Positions 51,521 through 60,004 of a DNA stretch of 64,000 nucleotides are shown here, one piece after another. The notes beneath the pieces are model-generated. The model made no database searches. It worked only from the letters and a program-made list of their open reading frames with translations, and was not told where the DNA came from. The position numbers and the translations under genes are program-made. How positions within the stretch are numbered: the stretch's first letter is position 1; each line of letters starts with the position of its first letter. The stretch comes from Alistipes sp. An66 (GTDB lineage Bacteria; Bacteroidota; Bacteroidia; Bacteroidales; Rikenellaceae). Location: the NCBI RefSeq assembly GCF_002161445.1, contig NZ_NFHT01000001.1, positions 310,001 through 374,000 on the forward strand. Reading direction: 5' to 3'.

Positions 51521-52720
51521 ATGAATACGATCCTGCGAAAACAGTTTCTGGCCCATGTGGCCCAGACTTCTCCTTCGCCCATGCTGGTGGAGGTTGCCCG
51601 GGGCGAGGGCTCGTTTTTCTATACGCCCGAAGGGAAACGTTACTACGACCTGGTGGCGGGTGTTTCGGTGAGCAACGTCGGGCATGCGAATCCGGCGGTG
51701 GTACGGGCCGTTCAGGAGCAGGCGGCGCGCTACATGCACGTGATGGTCTACGGCGAGCTGGTCGAGACGCCGCAGGTGGCCTATGCGGCGAAGATCGCCT
51801 CGTTGCTGCCGGCGCCGCTCGAAAGCGTCTATTTCGTCAATTCGGGGACCGAGGCGGTCGAGGGGGCGCTGAAACTGGCCAAACGCTTCACCGGACGCAC
51901 CGGGATGATCTCCATGCGGCGGGCCTACCACGGTTCGACACACGGTGCGATGAGCATGATGGGGGCTCCGGAGGGCGAGGAGTGGAAGGGGGCGTTCCGT
52001 CCGCTGCTGCCCGACGTGCAGGCGATCGAGTTCAACGATTTCGCGCAGCTGGACCGCATCACGCGCCGCACGGCGTGCGTGCTGACCGAGCCGGTGCAGG
52101 GCGAGGCGGGGGTGCGTCCTCCGCAGCCGGGCTACCTCGAAGCGCTCCGGAAGCGGTGCGACGAAACGGGTGCGCTGCTGATCTTCGATGAGATCCAGAC
52201 CGGTCTGGGCCGGACGGGCGAGATGTTTGCGATGCAGAAGTACGGCGTCGTGCCCGACATCGTCTGCCTGGCGAAGGCCTTCGGCGGAGGGATGCCGCTC
52301 GGGGCCTTCGTGTCGCGCCACGAGGTGATGGATACCTTGCAGCACGACCCCGTGCTGGGACATATCACGACCTTCGGCGGCCATCCGGTCTGCTGTGCGG
52401 CGGGACTGGCTGCGCTCGACTACCTGCTGGACAACGGCGTGGTCGGGACGGTCGAGGCGAAGGGTGCGCTCTACGAAACGTTGTTGCGGGACCATCCCGC
52501 CGTGCGCGAAATCCGCCGCAGCGGACTGCTGTTAGCCGTGGAGCTGGGAACGTCGGAGCGGCTCTACCGGATCATGGAGCTCTTCAAGGAGGCGGGGATT
52601 TTGAGCGACTGGTTCCTCTTCTGCGATACGGCGTTCCGGATCTCGCCGCCGCTGACGATCTCCGAGGAGGAGGTGCGCGACAGTGCGGCTCTCATCCGCG
52701 AATGCCTCGACCGGTTGTAG
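51521..52720 (+). CDS. Class III PLP-dependent aminotransferase
   Basis: A 399-residue enzyme of the class III (acetylornithine/ornithine/4-aminobutyrate) aminotransferase group. PLP landmarks are VNSGTEAVEGALKLAK, RAYHGSTHGAMS, LTEPVQGEAGVRPP, IFDEIQTGLGRTG (Asp) and the Schiff-base Lys in CLAKAFGGGMPLGA. HITTFGGHPVCCAAG and the final RISPPLTISEEEV also fit. Substrate is not certain: no arginine genes are adjacent. It is the last gene of the cvpA operon, 20 bases after trmH. Confidence 0.9.
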   Translation: MNTILRKQFLAHVAQTSPSPMLVEVARGEGSFFYTPEGKRYYDLVAGVSVSNVGHANPAVVRAVQEQAARYMHVMVYGELVETPQVAYAAKIASLLPAPLESVYFVNSGTEAVEGALKLAKRFTGRTGMISMRRAYHGSTHGAMSMMGAPEGEEWKGAFRPLLPDVQAIEFNDFAQLDRITRRTACVLTEPVQGEAGVRPPQPGYLEALRKRCDETGALLIFDEIQTGLGRTGEMFAMQKYGVVPDIVCLAKAFGGGMPLGAFVSRHEVMDTLQHDPVLGHITTFGGHPVCCAAGLAALDYLLDNGVVGTVEAKGALYETLLRDHPAVREIRRSGLLLAVELGTSERLYRIMELFKEAGILSDWFLFCDTAFRISPPLTISEEEVRDSAALIRECLDRL

Positions 52721-52770
52721 GCCGGGAAACGGACCGGGGAACGGACCGGGGAACGGACCGGGGAACCGGG
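52721..52770 (+). repeat. 12-bp G-rich tandem repeats after the aminotransferase
   Basis: ACGGACCGGGGA occurs three times in exact tandem (52729-52764), with degenerate copies on either side. It begins right after the stop codon. The G3-G4 runs with 8-base spacers could form a G-quadruplex in the mRNA. Confidence 0.9.
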
Positions 52771-52787
52771 CGGACTGGAAACAACGA

Positions 52788-52820
52788 AAAGAGACCTCCT
52801 GCGGGGGGTCTCTTTTTTTT
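52788..52820 (+). terminator. Terminator after the aminotransferase
   Basis: AGAGACC and GGTCTCT pair, with further G-C pairing inside, and are followed by eight T. A run of A on the 5' side is short, so it mainly serves the plus strand. Confidence 0.88.
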
Positions 52821-52850
52821 CTCCTTCTCTCTCCTTCTCTCTCCTTCTCT
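52821..52850 (-). repeat. 10-bp GA-rich tandem repeats after nfo
   Basis: CTCCTTCTCT on the plus strand occurs three times exactly. On the minus strand it is AGAGAAGGAG, 12 bases after the nfo stop. It lies directly against the plus-strand terminator of the convergent gene. Confidence 0.9.
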
Positions 52851-52862
52851 CCGGGCCTGCGC

Positions 52863-53711
52863 CTATGCCTCCTCGGCAAAGGCTTTGAGCCGGGCGATCT
52901 CCTCGGGCCAGCGGGTCTCGTCGGGGGTTTCGAGGATCAGCGGAATGGCGTCGAAACGCGGGTCGCGGGCGATGTATCGGAAACATTCGATGCCGATCAT
53001 TCCCTCGCCCAGCGGCGTGTGGCGGTCGACGCGGCTGCCGAGGATCTTCATCGCATCGTTCAGGTGCATGCCTTTCAGGTAGCGGAATCCCACGACGCGG
53101 TCCAGCTCGGCAAAGGTGGCGTCGCACGCCTCGGCGGTGCGCAGGTCGTAGCCGGCGGCGAAGGCGTGGCAGGTGTCGATGCAGACCCCGACGCGGGACT
53201 TGTCCTCCACGCGGTCGATCAGATAGCGGAGGTGTTCGAAGCGGAATCCGAGGTTGGAGCCCTGCCCGGCGGTATTCTCGATGACGGCCGTGACGCCGCG
53301 GGTCTGTTCGAGTGCGAGGTTGATCGATTCGGCGATGCGGTCGAGGCTCTCCTCCTCGGAGATCTGTTTCAGGTGGCTCCCGGGGTGGAAGTTCAGACGG
53401 TCGAGCCCGAGGAGTTCGCAGCGTTTCATTTCGTCGATGAAGGCCTCGCGCGACTTTTCCAACCCCTCCGCATCGGGATGTCCGAGGTTGATCAGGTAGG
53501 AGTCGTGGGGCAGGATCTGTGCGGCGGTGTAGCCGCATTCGTCGCAGGCGCGGCGGAAGGCGTCGATTTCGGCGGCCGTCAGGGGTTTGGCCATCCATTG
53601 GCGCTGGTTCTTGGTGAAGAGGGCGAATCCGTCGGCCCCGATGGCGCGGGCATTCCGGGGTGCGTTGTCGACCCCGCCCGATGCGCTGACATGTGCTCCG
53701 AAGTATTTCAT
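52863..53711 (-). CDS. nfo: Endonuclease IV
   Basis: A 282-residue zinc enzyme that cuts DNA at abasic sites during base excision repair. TIM-barrel landmarks include [16 protein letters not shown] at the start, [72 protein letters not shown] and PLILETP. The metal-binding His, Glu and Asp of the three zinc sites appear intact. It is monocistronic with a likely -7 box at 53740-53747. Confidence 0.97.
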   Translation of the reverse strand: MKYFGAHVSASGGVDNAPRNARAIGADGFALFTKNQRQWMAKPLTAAEIDAFRRACDECGYTAAQILPHDSYLINLGHPDAEGLEKSREAFIDEMKRCELLGLDRLNFHPGSHLKQISEEESLDRIAESINLALEQTRGVTAVIENTAGQGSNLGFRFEHLRYLIDRVEDKSRVGVCIDTCHAFAAGYDLRTAEACDATFAELDRVVGFRYLKGMHLNDAMKILGSRVDRHTPLGEGMIGIECFRYIARDPRFDAIPLILETPDETRWPEEIARLKAFAEEA

Positions 53712-53739
53712 GGCGTTCGATGTTTCGTGTTGTTTCGGA

Positions 53740-53776
53740 CAAAGTTAAGGATTTTGTAAATAAATTCATAACTTTG
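53740..53776. promoter_or_regulatory. Divergent nfo / DUF3078 promoter region
   Basis: TAACTTTG occurs on the minus strand at 53740-53747 (28 bases before nfo) and on the plus strand at 53769-53776 (32 bases before DUF3078). The same octamer is used in both directions. No TTG at the right spacing for either. Confidence 0.6.
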
Positions 53777-53808
53777 CATTCGTGGAATATTAAAGCCTTG
53801 AACCCGCC

Positions 53809-54984
53809 ATGAAACGTCTCCATACGCTGCTTGCAGCTCTTATCCTGCTGGTCTCGGGTCTTCCGGCCGCAGCCCAGATCTCGATCGACGAGGTCAAGGC
53901 CGAACCGCAGGACGTGAAGTTCCGCGACGAACTGAAATCCACCTCCGTGGACGTGGACTATTTCAGCCTGGCGCGCTACAAGGCCGAACGGGCCGCCATC
54001 CGCAGGGAGCGCAACGATCTGGAAATCGGCACCGGGTTGCAGGGGACGCTGACATCGTACAACGACCCGTGGATCTCCGTGTCGGGCGGTGACAACTCCA
54101 TCGCGCTGGTTGCGACGTTCAACCTGCGTCACCTCTTCAAGAAAAACCTCTTCTCGATCGAGACGAAGTTCTCGGCCAAGATCGGCTACAACCGCATGAA
54201 GGTCGAGACGACGGACTCCGAGAGCGGCGAGACGGTCAGCAACGGCGTCTGGTTCAAGAATCAGGACGAACTGCTCTTCTGGGTGAACCCGGCCTTCACG
54301 CTGGCCAAGAACTGGACCTACGGTTCGACATTCCAGTTCCGGAGCCAGTTCGTCAACGGCTACAAGTCGCGTACGGAACAGGAGCGCGAGCATCTGAAAA
54401 GCACCTTCCTGTCGCCGGGTTACCTCGACATCTCGCTGGGTCTGACCTACAAGAGCCCTCATCCGAAGTTCCCGATCGCGGTGAACATCTCTCCGGTGGC
54501 CATGAGTGCGGTGTTCGTGGAGAGTGCGACCATCCGTAACAACAGCTGGGACAGCAACAAGCCGGGCTGGGAATCCTACGGTCTGGCCTCGGCGGAGGAG
54601 ACGTCGAAATACGAGGGCGGTTCGTCCGTGGAGATCAACTTCGACCGCACGTTCGGCAAGACGGGCTACCTGCGTTACCGCACGACGCTCTTCTCGTTCT
54701 ACGGTTGGATCACCGACATCGGCAAGCCGAACAAGATCCGCGACTATTCCGATTACGAGAACGCCTATGCGGAGTGGGAGGCTGCGGGTAAGGATCCGAA
54801 GACCAAACCGTGGCTTCCGATCCACCCGACGGTTCGCTGGACGAATACGCTCGACATCAAGGCGACGAAATTCATCACCACGACGGTGAGCTTCCAGCTC
54901 TATTACAACCGGGCGCAGAACGTCGATGTCCAGACCCAGACGCTGTTGAGCGTCGGTCTTACCTATACCTTCAAGAACAAGTGA
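53809..54984 (+). CDS. DUF3078 outer-membrane beta-barrel-like protein
   Basis: A 391-residue exported protein with signal peptide (LHTLLAALILLVSGLPAAAQ). The rest is alternating beta strands with aromatic residues, such as GLQGTLTSYNDPWISVSGGD, SLGLTYKSPHPKFPIAVNI and the final LLSVGLTYTFKNK, which fits an outer-membrane barrel with a C-terminal Phe-containing strand. DUF3078 is a Bacteroidota family of unknown function. The S41 protease gene begins inside its stop codon (TGATG), so both are translated from one mRNA. Confidence 0.88.
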   Translation: MKRLHTLLAALILLVSGLPAAAQISIDEVKAEPQDVKFRDELKSTSVDVDYFSLARYKAERAAIRRERNDLEIGTGLQGTLTSYNDPWISVSGGDNSIALVATFNLRHLFKKNLFSIETKFSAKIGYNRMKVETTDSESGETVSNGVWFKNQDELLFWVNPAFTLAKNWTYGSTFQFRSQFVNGYKSRTEQEREHLKSTFLSPGYLDISLGLTYKSPHPKFPIAVNISPVAMSAVFVESATIRNNSWDSNKPGWESYGLASAEETSKYEGGSSVEINFDRTFGKTGYLRYRTTLFSFYGWITDIGKPNKIRDYSDYENAYAEWEAAGKDPKTKPWLPIHPTVRWTNTLDIKATKFITTTVSFQLYYNRAQNVDVQTQTLLSVGLTYTFKNK

Positions 54985-56624
54985 TGTACCGCAATTCGAA
55001 ACAAGCGATTCTTTTCCCGCTGCTGCTGGCGGCGGGTGTGGCGGCGGGACTGCTGCTCGGGCACTATCTGGGCCGCAACACCACGGCTTCGCAGCTCAAA
55101 GGCGTGCTCGACCGCATGACACTTCCCACCAACAAACTCACCTATACGCTCTCGCTGATCGAGAACGAGTATGTCGATTCGGTGTCAATGGATTCGTTGT
55201 CGGAACATGTCATTCCGCTGCTGGTACGCGAGCTCGATCCGCATTCGGTCTACATCCCGGCCTCGGAGATGGCCGAATTGAACGAACCCCTCGAAGGGGA
55301 GTTCGACGGCATCGGCGTGGTCTTCAACATGGCTACCGATACGGTGATCGTGCTGAATGTCATCCCGCAGGGCCCGAGCGACAAGGCGGGCGTGAAGGCC
55401 GGGGACCGGATCATCGAGATCGACGATTCGCTGGTCGCCGGGCGCCAGATCCCGCAGAACCGCATCGTGCGGCTCCTGCGTGGCCCCCGTGATTCGAAGG
55501 TGCGGCTGGGCATCGAGCGGCAGGGCATCTCCGGTCTGGTCGACTTCGAGGTGGTGCGGGGCGTGATTCCGATCAAGAGCGTCGAGTCTGCGTTCCGGAT
55601 CGTCGACAGCATCGGCTACATCAAACTCGGCCAGTTCGCCCGGACGACCCACGAGGAGATCCGCCAGGCATTGGCGCGGTTGCGGGCCGAAGGGGTCACG
55701 AAACTGATCTTCGACCTGCGGGGCAATTCGGGCGGTTTCCTCGATCAGGCGATCGGCGTGGCCAACGAGTTCCTGCACGACGGTCAGCTGATCGTCTATA
55801 CGGAGGACCGGCAGCACAGACAGTTGCGCGAATATGCCGACGGCACGGGTTCGGCCCGGGAGATGGAGGTCGCCGTGCTGATCGACGAGGCGAGCGCCTC
55901 GTCGAGCGAGATCCTGGCCGGAGCGTTGCAGGACAACGACCGGGGGACGATCGTCGGCCGCCGTTCGTTCGGCAAGGGGCTCGTGCAGCGTCAGATTCCG
56001 TACAGCGACGGCTCGGCCCTGCGCCTGACGACTGCGCGCTACTATACCCCCACGGGCCGCTCGATCCAGAAACCCTATACGATCGGCGACGACGAGAGCT
56101 ATGAGGAGGATCTTATCAACCGCTACCGCAACAACGAGTTTTTCTCGGCGGACAGCATCCATTTCGCCGATTCGCTCAAACGGGTGACCCCCGGCGGGAA
56201 GGTGGTCTACGGCGGGGGCGGGATCATGCCCGACGTCTTCGTCCCGGCCGATACGACCGACGTGACGCCCTACTTCATCGAGGTCGTGGGCCGGAATATT
56301 CTCTACCGCTATACGATCGAGTATGCCGACCGTCACCGCGACGCCTTGAATGCCGTGCAGACGCTCGACGAGTTGGAGGCGCTGCTCGACAGCGACCGCA
56401 CGCTGGTGGATGATTTCATCCGCTATGCGGCGCGGAAGGGCGTTGCTCCGCGCTACGGCGACATAGCCCGTTCGCGCAAACTGATCGAAGCGCAGCTGCG
56501 GGCCTATATCGGTCGGAATACGGCCCTGGAAGACAACGGATTCTATGCGAACATCTATCCCGTGGACAACGTGATCATGCGGGCGATCGGGATTTTGAAG
56601 GGAGAGGAGGCAAGCCATGATTAA
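54984..56624 (+). CDS. C-terminal processing peptidase (S41 family), second copy
   Basis: A 546-residue periplasmic protease with an N-terminal signal anchor (ILFPLLLAAGVAAGLLLG), a PDZ domain (about 100-190, GEFDGIGVVF, VKAGDRIIEID) and the S41 core. The Ser306 region reads DEASASSSEI and Lys331 lies in RRSFGKGLVQ. The C-terminal part (GGGGIMPDVFVP onward) matches the Bacteroidota long form. It is about as long as the paralog at 5481 but lies in a different context, coupled to an outer-membrane barrel gene. Confidence 0.93.
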   Translation: MYRNSKQAILFPLLLAAGVAAGLLLGHYLGRNTTASQLKGVLDRMTLPTNKLTYTLSLIENEYVDSVSMDSLSEHVIPLLVRELDPHSVYIPASEMAELNEPLEGEFDGIGVVFNMATDTVIVLNVIPQGPSDKAGVKAGDRIIEIDDSLVAGRQIPQNRIVRLLRGPRDSKVRLGIERQGISGLVDFEVVRGVIPIKSVESAFRIVDSIGYIKLGQFARTTHEEIRQALARLRAEGVTKLIFDLRGNSGGFLDQAIGVANEFLHDGQLIVYTEDRQHRQLREYADGTGSAREMEVAVLIDEASASSSEILAGALQDNDRGTIVGRRSFGKGLVQRQIPYSDGSALRLTTARYYTPTGRSIQKPYTIGDDESYEEDLINRYRNNEFFSADSIHFADSLKRVTPGGKVVYGGGGIMPDVFVPADTTDVTPYFIEVVGRNILYRYTIEYADRHRDALNAVQTLDELEALLDSDRTLVDDFIRYAARKGVAPRYGDIARSRKLIEAQLRAYIGRNTALEDNGFYANIYPVDNVIMRAIGILKGEEASHD

Positions 56625-56910
56625 ACGACTGATCGGCTTTCTGGTAACCGTGGCGGTGCTTGCCGTCGTGGTTCTGACGGTGTTGCACCGCGACCGTTTC
56701 CGCACGATGCTGCGCATCGGCGAGCCCTCGGAACAGCCAGTGGTCCCGCGGGACACGCTTCCGGCTTCCGCACCGACGGAGCAGACTCTTCCGGATGCTG
56801 CCGACGGGCAGGCTCCCGGTTTCGCCGGGGATCGTACCCCGGTTGCCGCTCCGGTTCCGGGCGATTCGCTCTCTGTTGCGGCATCCGAGACTCCGGACAC
56901 GCTTTCGTAA
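56617..56910 (+). CDS. Small single-pass membrane protein, hypothetical
   Basis: A 97-residue protein with one membrane helix (about 5-22, LIGFLVTVAVLAVVVLTVL) and a periplasmic tail rich in Pro, Ala, Ser and Asp that looks disordered. It overlaps the end of the S41 protease by eight bases. I do not recognise it. It may be an accessory to the protease, but that is only suggested by position. Confidence 0.65.
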   Translation: MIKRLIGFLVTVAVLAVVVLTVLHRDRFRTMLRIGEPSEQPVVPRDTLPASAPTEQTLPDAADGQAPGFAGDRTPVAAPVPGDSLSVAASETPDTLS

Positions 56911-56943
56911 TCCGGCGGAATTTACCTATATATAATATAAGGA

Positions 56944-56978
56944 AGGCGGCAACCTGTGAAAGGTCGCCGCCCTTTTTG
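56944..56978 (+). terminator. Terminator of the DUF3078-S41 operon
   Basis: GGCGGC and GCCGCC with inner ACCT/AGGT pairing form a stem of about 11 bp with one mismatch, followed by CTTTTTG. It lies between the operon and the convergent deoC. Confidence 0.9.
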
Positions 56979-56994
56979 TGCGATCCGGATTCCG

Positions 56995-57876
56995 TCAATA
57001 GTATTTGATCGGCGAGCCTTCGATGGCCGAGAGGATGTTGTTCGCGGCGGACGAGGCCCCGATCCGGAACAGATCGGTCGTGATCCACTCCTTGCCGAGG
57101 ATCTCCTCGACGATCGTATAGTAGAGGGCGGCATCCTCCGGCGTGCGGACTCCGCCTGCGGCCTTGAATCCCACTTTGCGTCCGGTCTTCGTGTAGTAGT
57201 CCCGGATGGCCTGGCACATCACGACGGCGGCTTCGGGCGTTGCCGCCACATCGATCTTGCCCGTGGAGGTCTTGACGAAATCGGCCCCTGCGAACATCGA
57301 CAGCAGCGAAGCCTTGCGGATCAGTTCGGGGGTTTTCAAGGCTCCGGATTCGATGATCACTTTCAGCACGATGTCGCTGTCCATCTCCGAACGGATCACC
57401 TCGACCTCATTGGCCGCCTCGTCGTATTCGCCTGTGAGCATGTGTCCGACGTTCATCACGATGTCGATCTCGTCGGCTCCGTTCTCCACAGCCATGGCGA
57501 CTTCCAGCGCCTTGACTTCGAGGAACGTCTGTGCGGCCGGGAATCCGCCTGCGACGCTCGTGATCCGCATCGGGGTCCCGTCGACGGCCACCCCTACCGT
57601 ATCGACGAATGCCGGATAGATGCAGATGGAGGCAACATTGGGAATGTGCGGGTATTTTTCATAGAATTCGACGGCCTTGCGGGCGAATTCCGTGACGGAC
57701 GTTACGGAGTCGTTGCACGACAGGGTCGTGAGGTCGATGGCCGAGTAGCAGAACTTGTAGACTTCGGCGTTGTGGTTGCGGGCTTCGGCGATTTTGCGGA
57801 TGCGGGCCACTTCGTCGTCCACTTGTGCGGGGCTTGCTGCCGGCGCATACTCTTTCAGGTGGTTGGCGTATTCCAT
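56995..57876 (-). CDS. deoC: Deoxyribose-phosphate aldolase
   Basis: A 293-residue class I aldolase that splits 2-deoxyribose 5-phosphate into glyceraldehyde 3-phosphate and acetaldehyde. The Schiff-base Lys lies in GADFVKTSTGK, the second active-site Lys in VGFKAAGGVRT, and the Asp-containing GADEIDIVMNVG is intact. SICIYPAFVDTV is the substrate-binding region. The length is that of the longer family branch found in Bacteroidota. It has a full promoter next to the terminator of the OmpA-like gene. Confidence 0.96.
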   Translation of the reverse strand: MEYANHLKEYAPAASPAQVDDEVARIRKIAEARNHNAEVYKFCYSAIDLTTLSCNDSVTSVTEFARKAVEFYEKYPHIPNVASICIYPAFVDTVGVAVDGTPMRITSVAGGFPAAQTFLEVKALEVAMAVENGADEIDIVMNVGHMLTGEYDEAANEVEVIRSEMDSDIVLKVIIESGALKTPELIRKASLLSMFAGADFVKTSTGKIDVAATPEAAVVMCQAIRDYYTKTGRKVGFKAAGGVRTPEDAALYYTIVEEILGKEWITTDLFRIGASSAANNILSAIEGSPIKYY

Positions 57877-57892
57877 ACTTTGCGGTTTTGTA

Positions 57893-57922
57893 CAAAAATA
57901 GGAAAATTATTCGATCCGGCAA
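57893..57922 (-). promoter_or_regulatory. deoC promoter
   Basis: On the minus strand TTG (57920-57922) and TATTTTTG (57893-57900) are 19 bases apart. The ATG is 16 bases after the -7 box. The -33 element touches the terminator of the upstream gene. Confidence 0.8.
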
Positions 57923-57959
57923 AAAAAAGTCCGGACCCGTGTCGGGGTCCGGACTTTTT
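57922..57959 (-). terminator. Terminator of the OmpA-like lipoprotein gene
   Basis: AAAGTCCGGACCC and GGGTCCGGACTTT form a 13-bp perfect stem, followed on the minus strand by six or more T. It lies 15 bases after the stop codon at 57974, and the A run on the other side makes it bidirectional. Confidence 0.93.
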
Positions 57960-57973
57960 AAGATCGAGATCGC

Positions 57974-59704
57974 TTATTTGAGCGCTTTCAGGTTGACGTC
58001 CTTCTCGGCTTTCTGTGCCAGTTCGGGATTCTTCGAAACGGCGCTCTTCAACTGTGCCTCTGCGGTTTTCAGATCACCCTCCTTGGCGGCGATCACGGCG
58101 CGCAGGTAGTCAGCCTCTGCGGAGTTGTCCTTTGCGATGGCCTTCTTGGCACCTGCGAGGTCGTTCGACTGGATCAGGGCAATCGCCTCGTTGTATCCGG
58201 TCAGGCCCTTTGCAGCGGCTTTGTAGTCGCCCTCGGCGGCAGCCATGGCGGCCTTCGACTCGGCGTCGGCAGCTGCGGCGTACTTCTTGGCCTCGGCGGT
58301 GTTTCCGTTTGCGAGGTTGGCCAGCAGGAGGTTCTTGTTCAGCTCTTTCGAGGAGTCGAGCTTGGCAGCCTTCTCGAAGGATGCCAAAGCGGCTTCCTTG
58401 TCGCCGGCTTCGGTCTGTGCGACACCGAGGTTGTTCCAGATGCGTGCATCGTTGTACTTCTTCGATGCGGCGGTGAGGATCTCAACCTGCTCTGCGGGGG
58501 TCTTGGCGAGAACCTGTGCAGCGTAGAGGTAGTGCTCGGCGGTCAGTTCGCCACCGTTGCGGTAAGCCTCCATGATCTCGGTGTCGGTCAGGCCCTGGAG
58601 ATCGGTGCTGTTGACGATCTGCGAGCGGCGGAGTTCGGGAAGAATCTCCTTTTTCAGCTCCTCGAATACCGACGACATGTTCTTGATCTCGGCCTCACGC
58701 TCTGCGGGCGAGTTGTAGAGGCTCAACACCTGGAGAATGAGGTTCTTGTCCTGGATGTTGGATTTCTCGACGAGCTCCTTGAAGCCATCCCAGTCCTCAC
58801 CGTATGCAGCGGCGTCGATTTCCAGTCCTGCGTCCTTGAGGAGTTTGGCAACGACCTTCTGTCCGGACTCGCTGCGAGCCTTCGAGAGTTTGTCGTTGAA
58901 CTTCACGGGGCCATCGGGCGAAGCGTAACCCTTCACGGCGATGTTCTGGGTAGCGCGGTCGTTGTCGAGGTTCTTGTCAACGTTGGCCTTGAAGGCGTCG
59001 AGGTTGGCGTTCTTCTCGTTCTTCTTGGTTACGACCGACGAGTTGATGGCGTAGAGCAGATCAGTCTTGTCCACGACGGTGGTAACCTTCTTGTAGTCGT
59101 TGGGCATCTGCTCCATCAGATCGCCGTATTTGAGATCCTTCTGGAGGGTATTCAGACCGTAAGCGACGGTGAGCCCGAACTCTTTTGCGAGTGCAGCCTT
59201 TGCAGCCTCGTCATTTCCGGCGAGTACGGCAGCCTCCTCCTTGGTGGGGATTGCCCCGGTGTTGAGGTTCACGAGCGTGAACTCCTTGCACTTGCCCGAC
59301 GGGCACTTGATCTCGGCGCGGAGCTGCAATTCGCACTGATCCATACGGGGGTCATAGGGGAATTCGACATGCTGGTTGAAGTTTCCGCCGTTGACCTTGT
59401 CCACTACGGCGTAGTTTTCGTCGACTTTGGAACCCTGATAGTATTTGGTCGTACCGGCTACTTCGCCGCCTTCGAATACGATCACGGGCGTAACCTTGAT
59501 GACGGCCTTTTTGTTGAAATACTCCTGCGGGAAGGTGACATTGATGTCAGCGGCCACGATGCCGTTGTTCAGCGTCAGGATTTCGGGGGTTACCGTCAAT
59601 TTGACATCTTCCCGGTTCTGAGCCATCTTTTTGAAGCAGTTACAACTCGAAAATGCCAGAGCGGCAGCTACGAGCACAACGCTCAATTTCATGATGTTTT
59701 TCAT
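57974..59704 (-). CDS. Lipoprotein with OmpA-like and TPR-like regions
   Basis: A 576-residue lipoprotein (signal MKNIMKLSVVLVAAALAFSSC). The N-terminal 130 residues form a beta domain (KLTVTPEILTLNNGIVAADINVTFP). The middle has an OmpA-like core, IAVKGYASPDGPVKFNDKLSKARSESGQKVV, matching the peptidoglycan-binding motif NxxLSxxRA. The last 200 residues are helical, with TPR-like units (NDARIWNNLGVAQTEAGDKEAALASFEKAAKL). Rich in Ala and Lys with a restricted codon set, it looks highly expressed. The role is probably structural, linking outer membrane and peptidoglycan. It is monocistronic with a leader of about 200 bases. Confidence 0.85.
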   Translation of the reverse strand: MKNIMKLSVVLVAAALAFSSCNCFKKMAQNREDVKLTVTPEILTLNNGIVAADINVTFPQEYFNKKAVIKVTPVIVFEGGEVAGTTKYYQGSKVDENYAVVDKVNGGNFNQHVEFPYDPRMDQCELQLRAEIKCPSGKCKEFTLVNLNTGAIPTKEEAAVLAGNDEAAKAALAKEFGLTVAYGLNTLQKDLKYGDLMEQMPNDYKKVTTVVDKTDLLYAINSSVVTKKNEKNANLDAFKANVDKNLDNDRATQNIAVKGYASPDGPVKFNDKLSKARSESGQKVVAKLLKDAGLEIDAAAYGEDWDGFKELVEKSNIQDKNLILQVLSLYNSPAEREAEIKNMSSVFEELKKEILPELRRSQIVNSTDLQGLTDTEIMEAYRNGGELTAEHYLYAAQVLAKTPAEQVEILTAASKKYNDARIWNNLGVAQTEAGDKEAALASFEKAAKLDSSKELNKNLLLANLANGNTAEAKKYAAAADAESKAAMAAAEGDYKAAAKGLTGYNEAIALIQSNDLAGAKKAIAKDNSAEADYLRAVIAAKEGDLKTAEAQLKSAVSKNPELAQKAEKDVNLKALK

Positions 59705-59759
59705 AGTTCAGGTAAAATTAAGTGTTTATTTTTATATTGTTTGCCTTTTTGCCTATTCC

Positions 59760-59870
59760 CAATACTTCCGTTCTTCCTCTCTTCTCCTTACTTCTTGTTC
59801 CGTCTCCACTCTTCCGTCTCCCACTTGTTCCGTCTCCGCTCTCCCGTCTCCACTCTTCTCACCCCCCCCC
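59760..59870 (-). repeat. Purine-rich repeats with G9 in the leader of the OmpA-like gene
   Basis: On the plus strand CTTGTTCCGTCTCC starts at 59794 and 59824 (period 30), with related CTTCCGT and CTCTTC segments around it and nine C at 59862-59870. On the minus strand it is GGAGACGGAACAAG-type repeat after G9. It lies 135 bases after the pnp stop but also downstream of the promoter at 59914, so it is part of the 5' leader of the OmpA-like mRNA. Confidence 0.88.
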
Positions 59871-59913
59871 TTGTTGTTCTGCCATACCCCGGAGATATGG
59901 CCACAGAACAACG

Positions 59914-59944
59914 CAAATATAGGAAAGTATTGTAAATTATGCAA
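59914..59944 (-). promoter_or_regulatory. Promoter of the OmpA-like lipoprotein gene
   Basis: On the minus strand TTG (59942-59944) and TATATTTG (59914-59921) are separated by 20 bases. The ATG is 209 bases downstream, giving a long leader that includes the G9 repeat tract. Confidence 0.8.
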
Positions 59945-60004
59945 AATTTCGGACGGAAAATGCGAATAAATTTCCCGCCCGAAATCCTGCATCAACAAAT
60001 GCTT

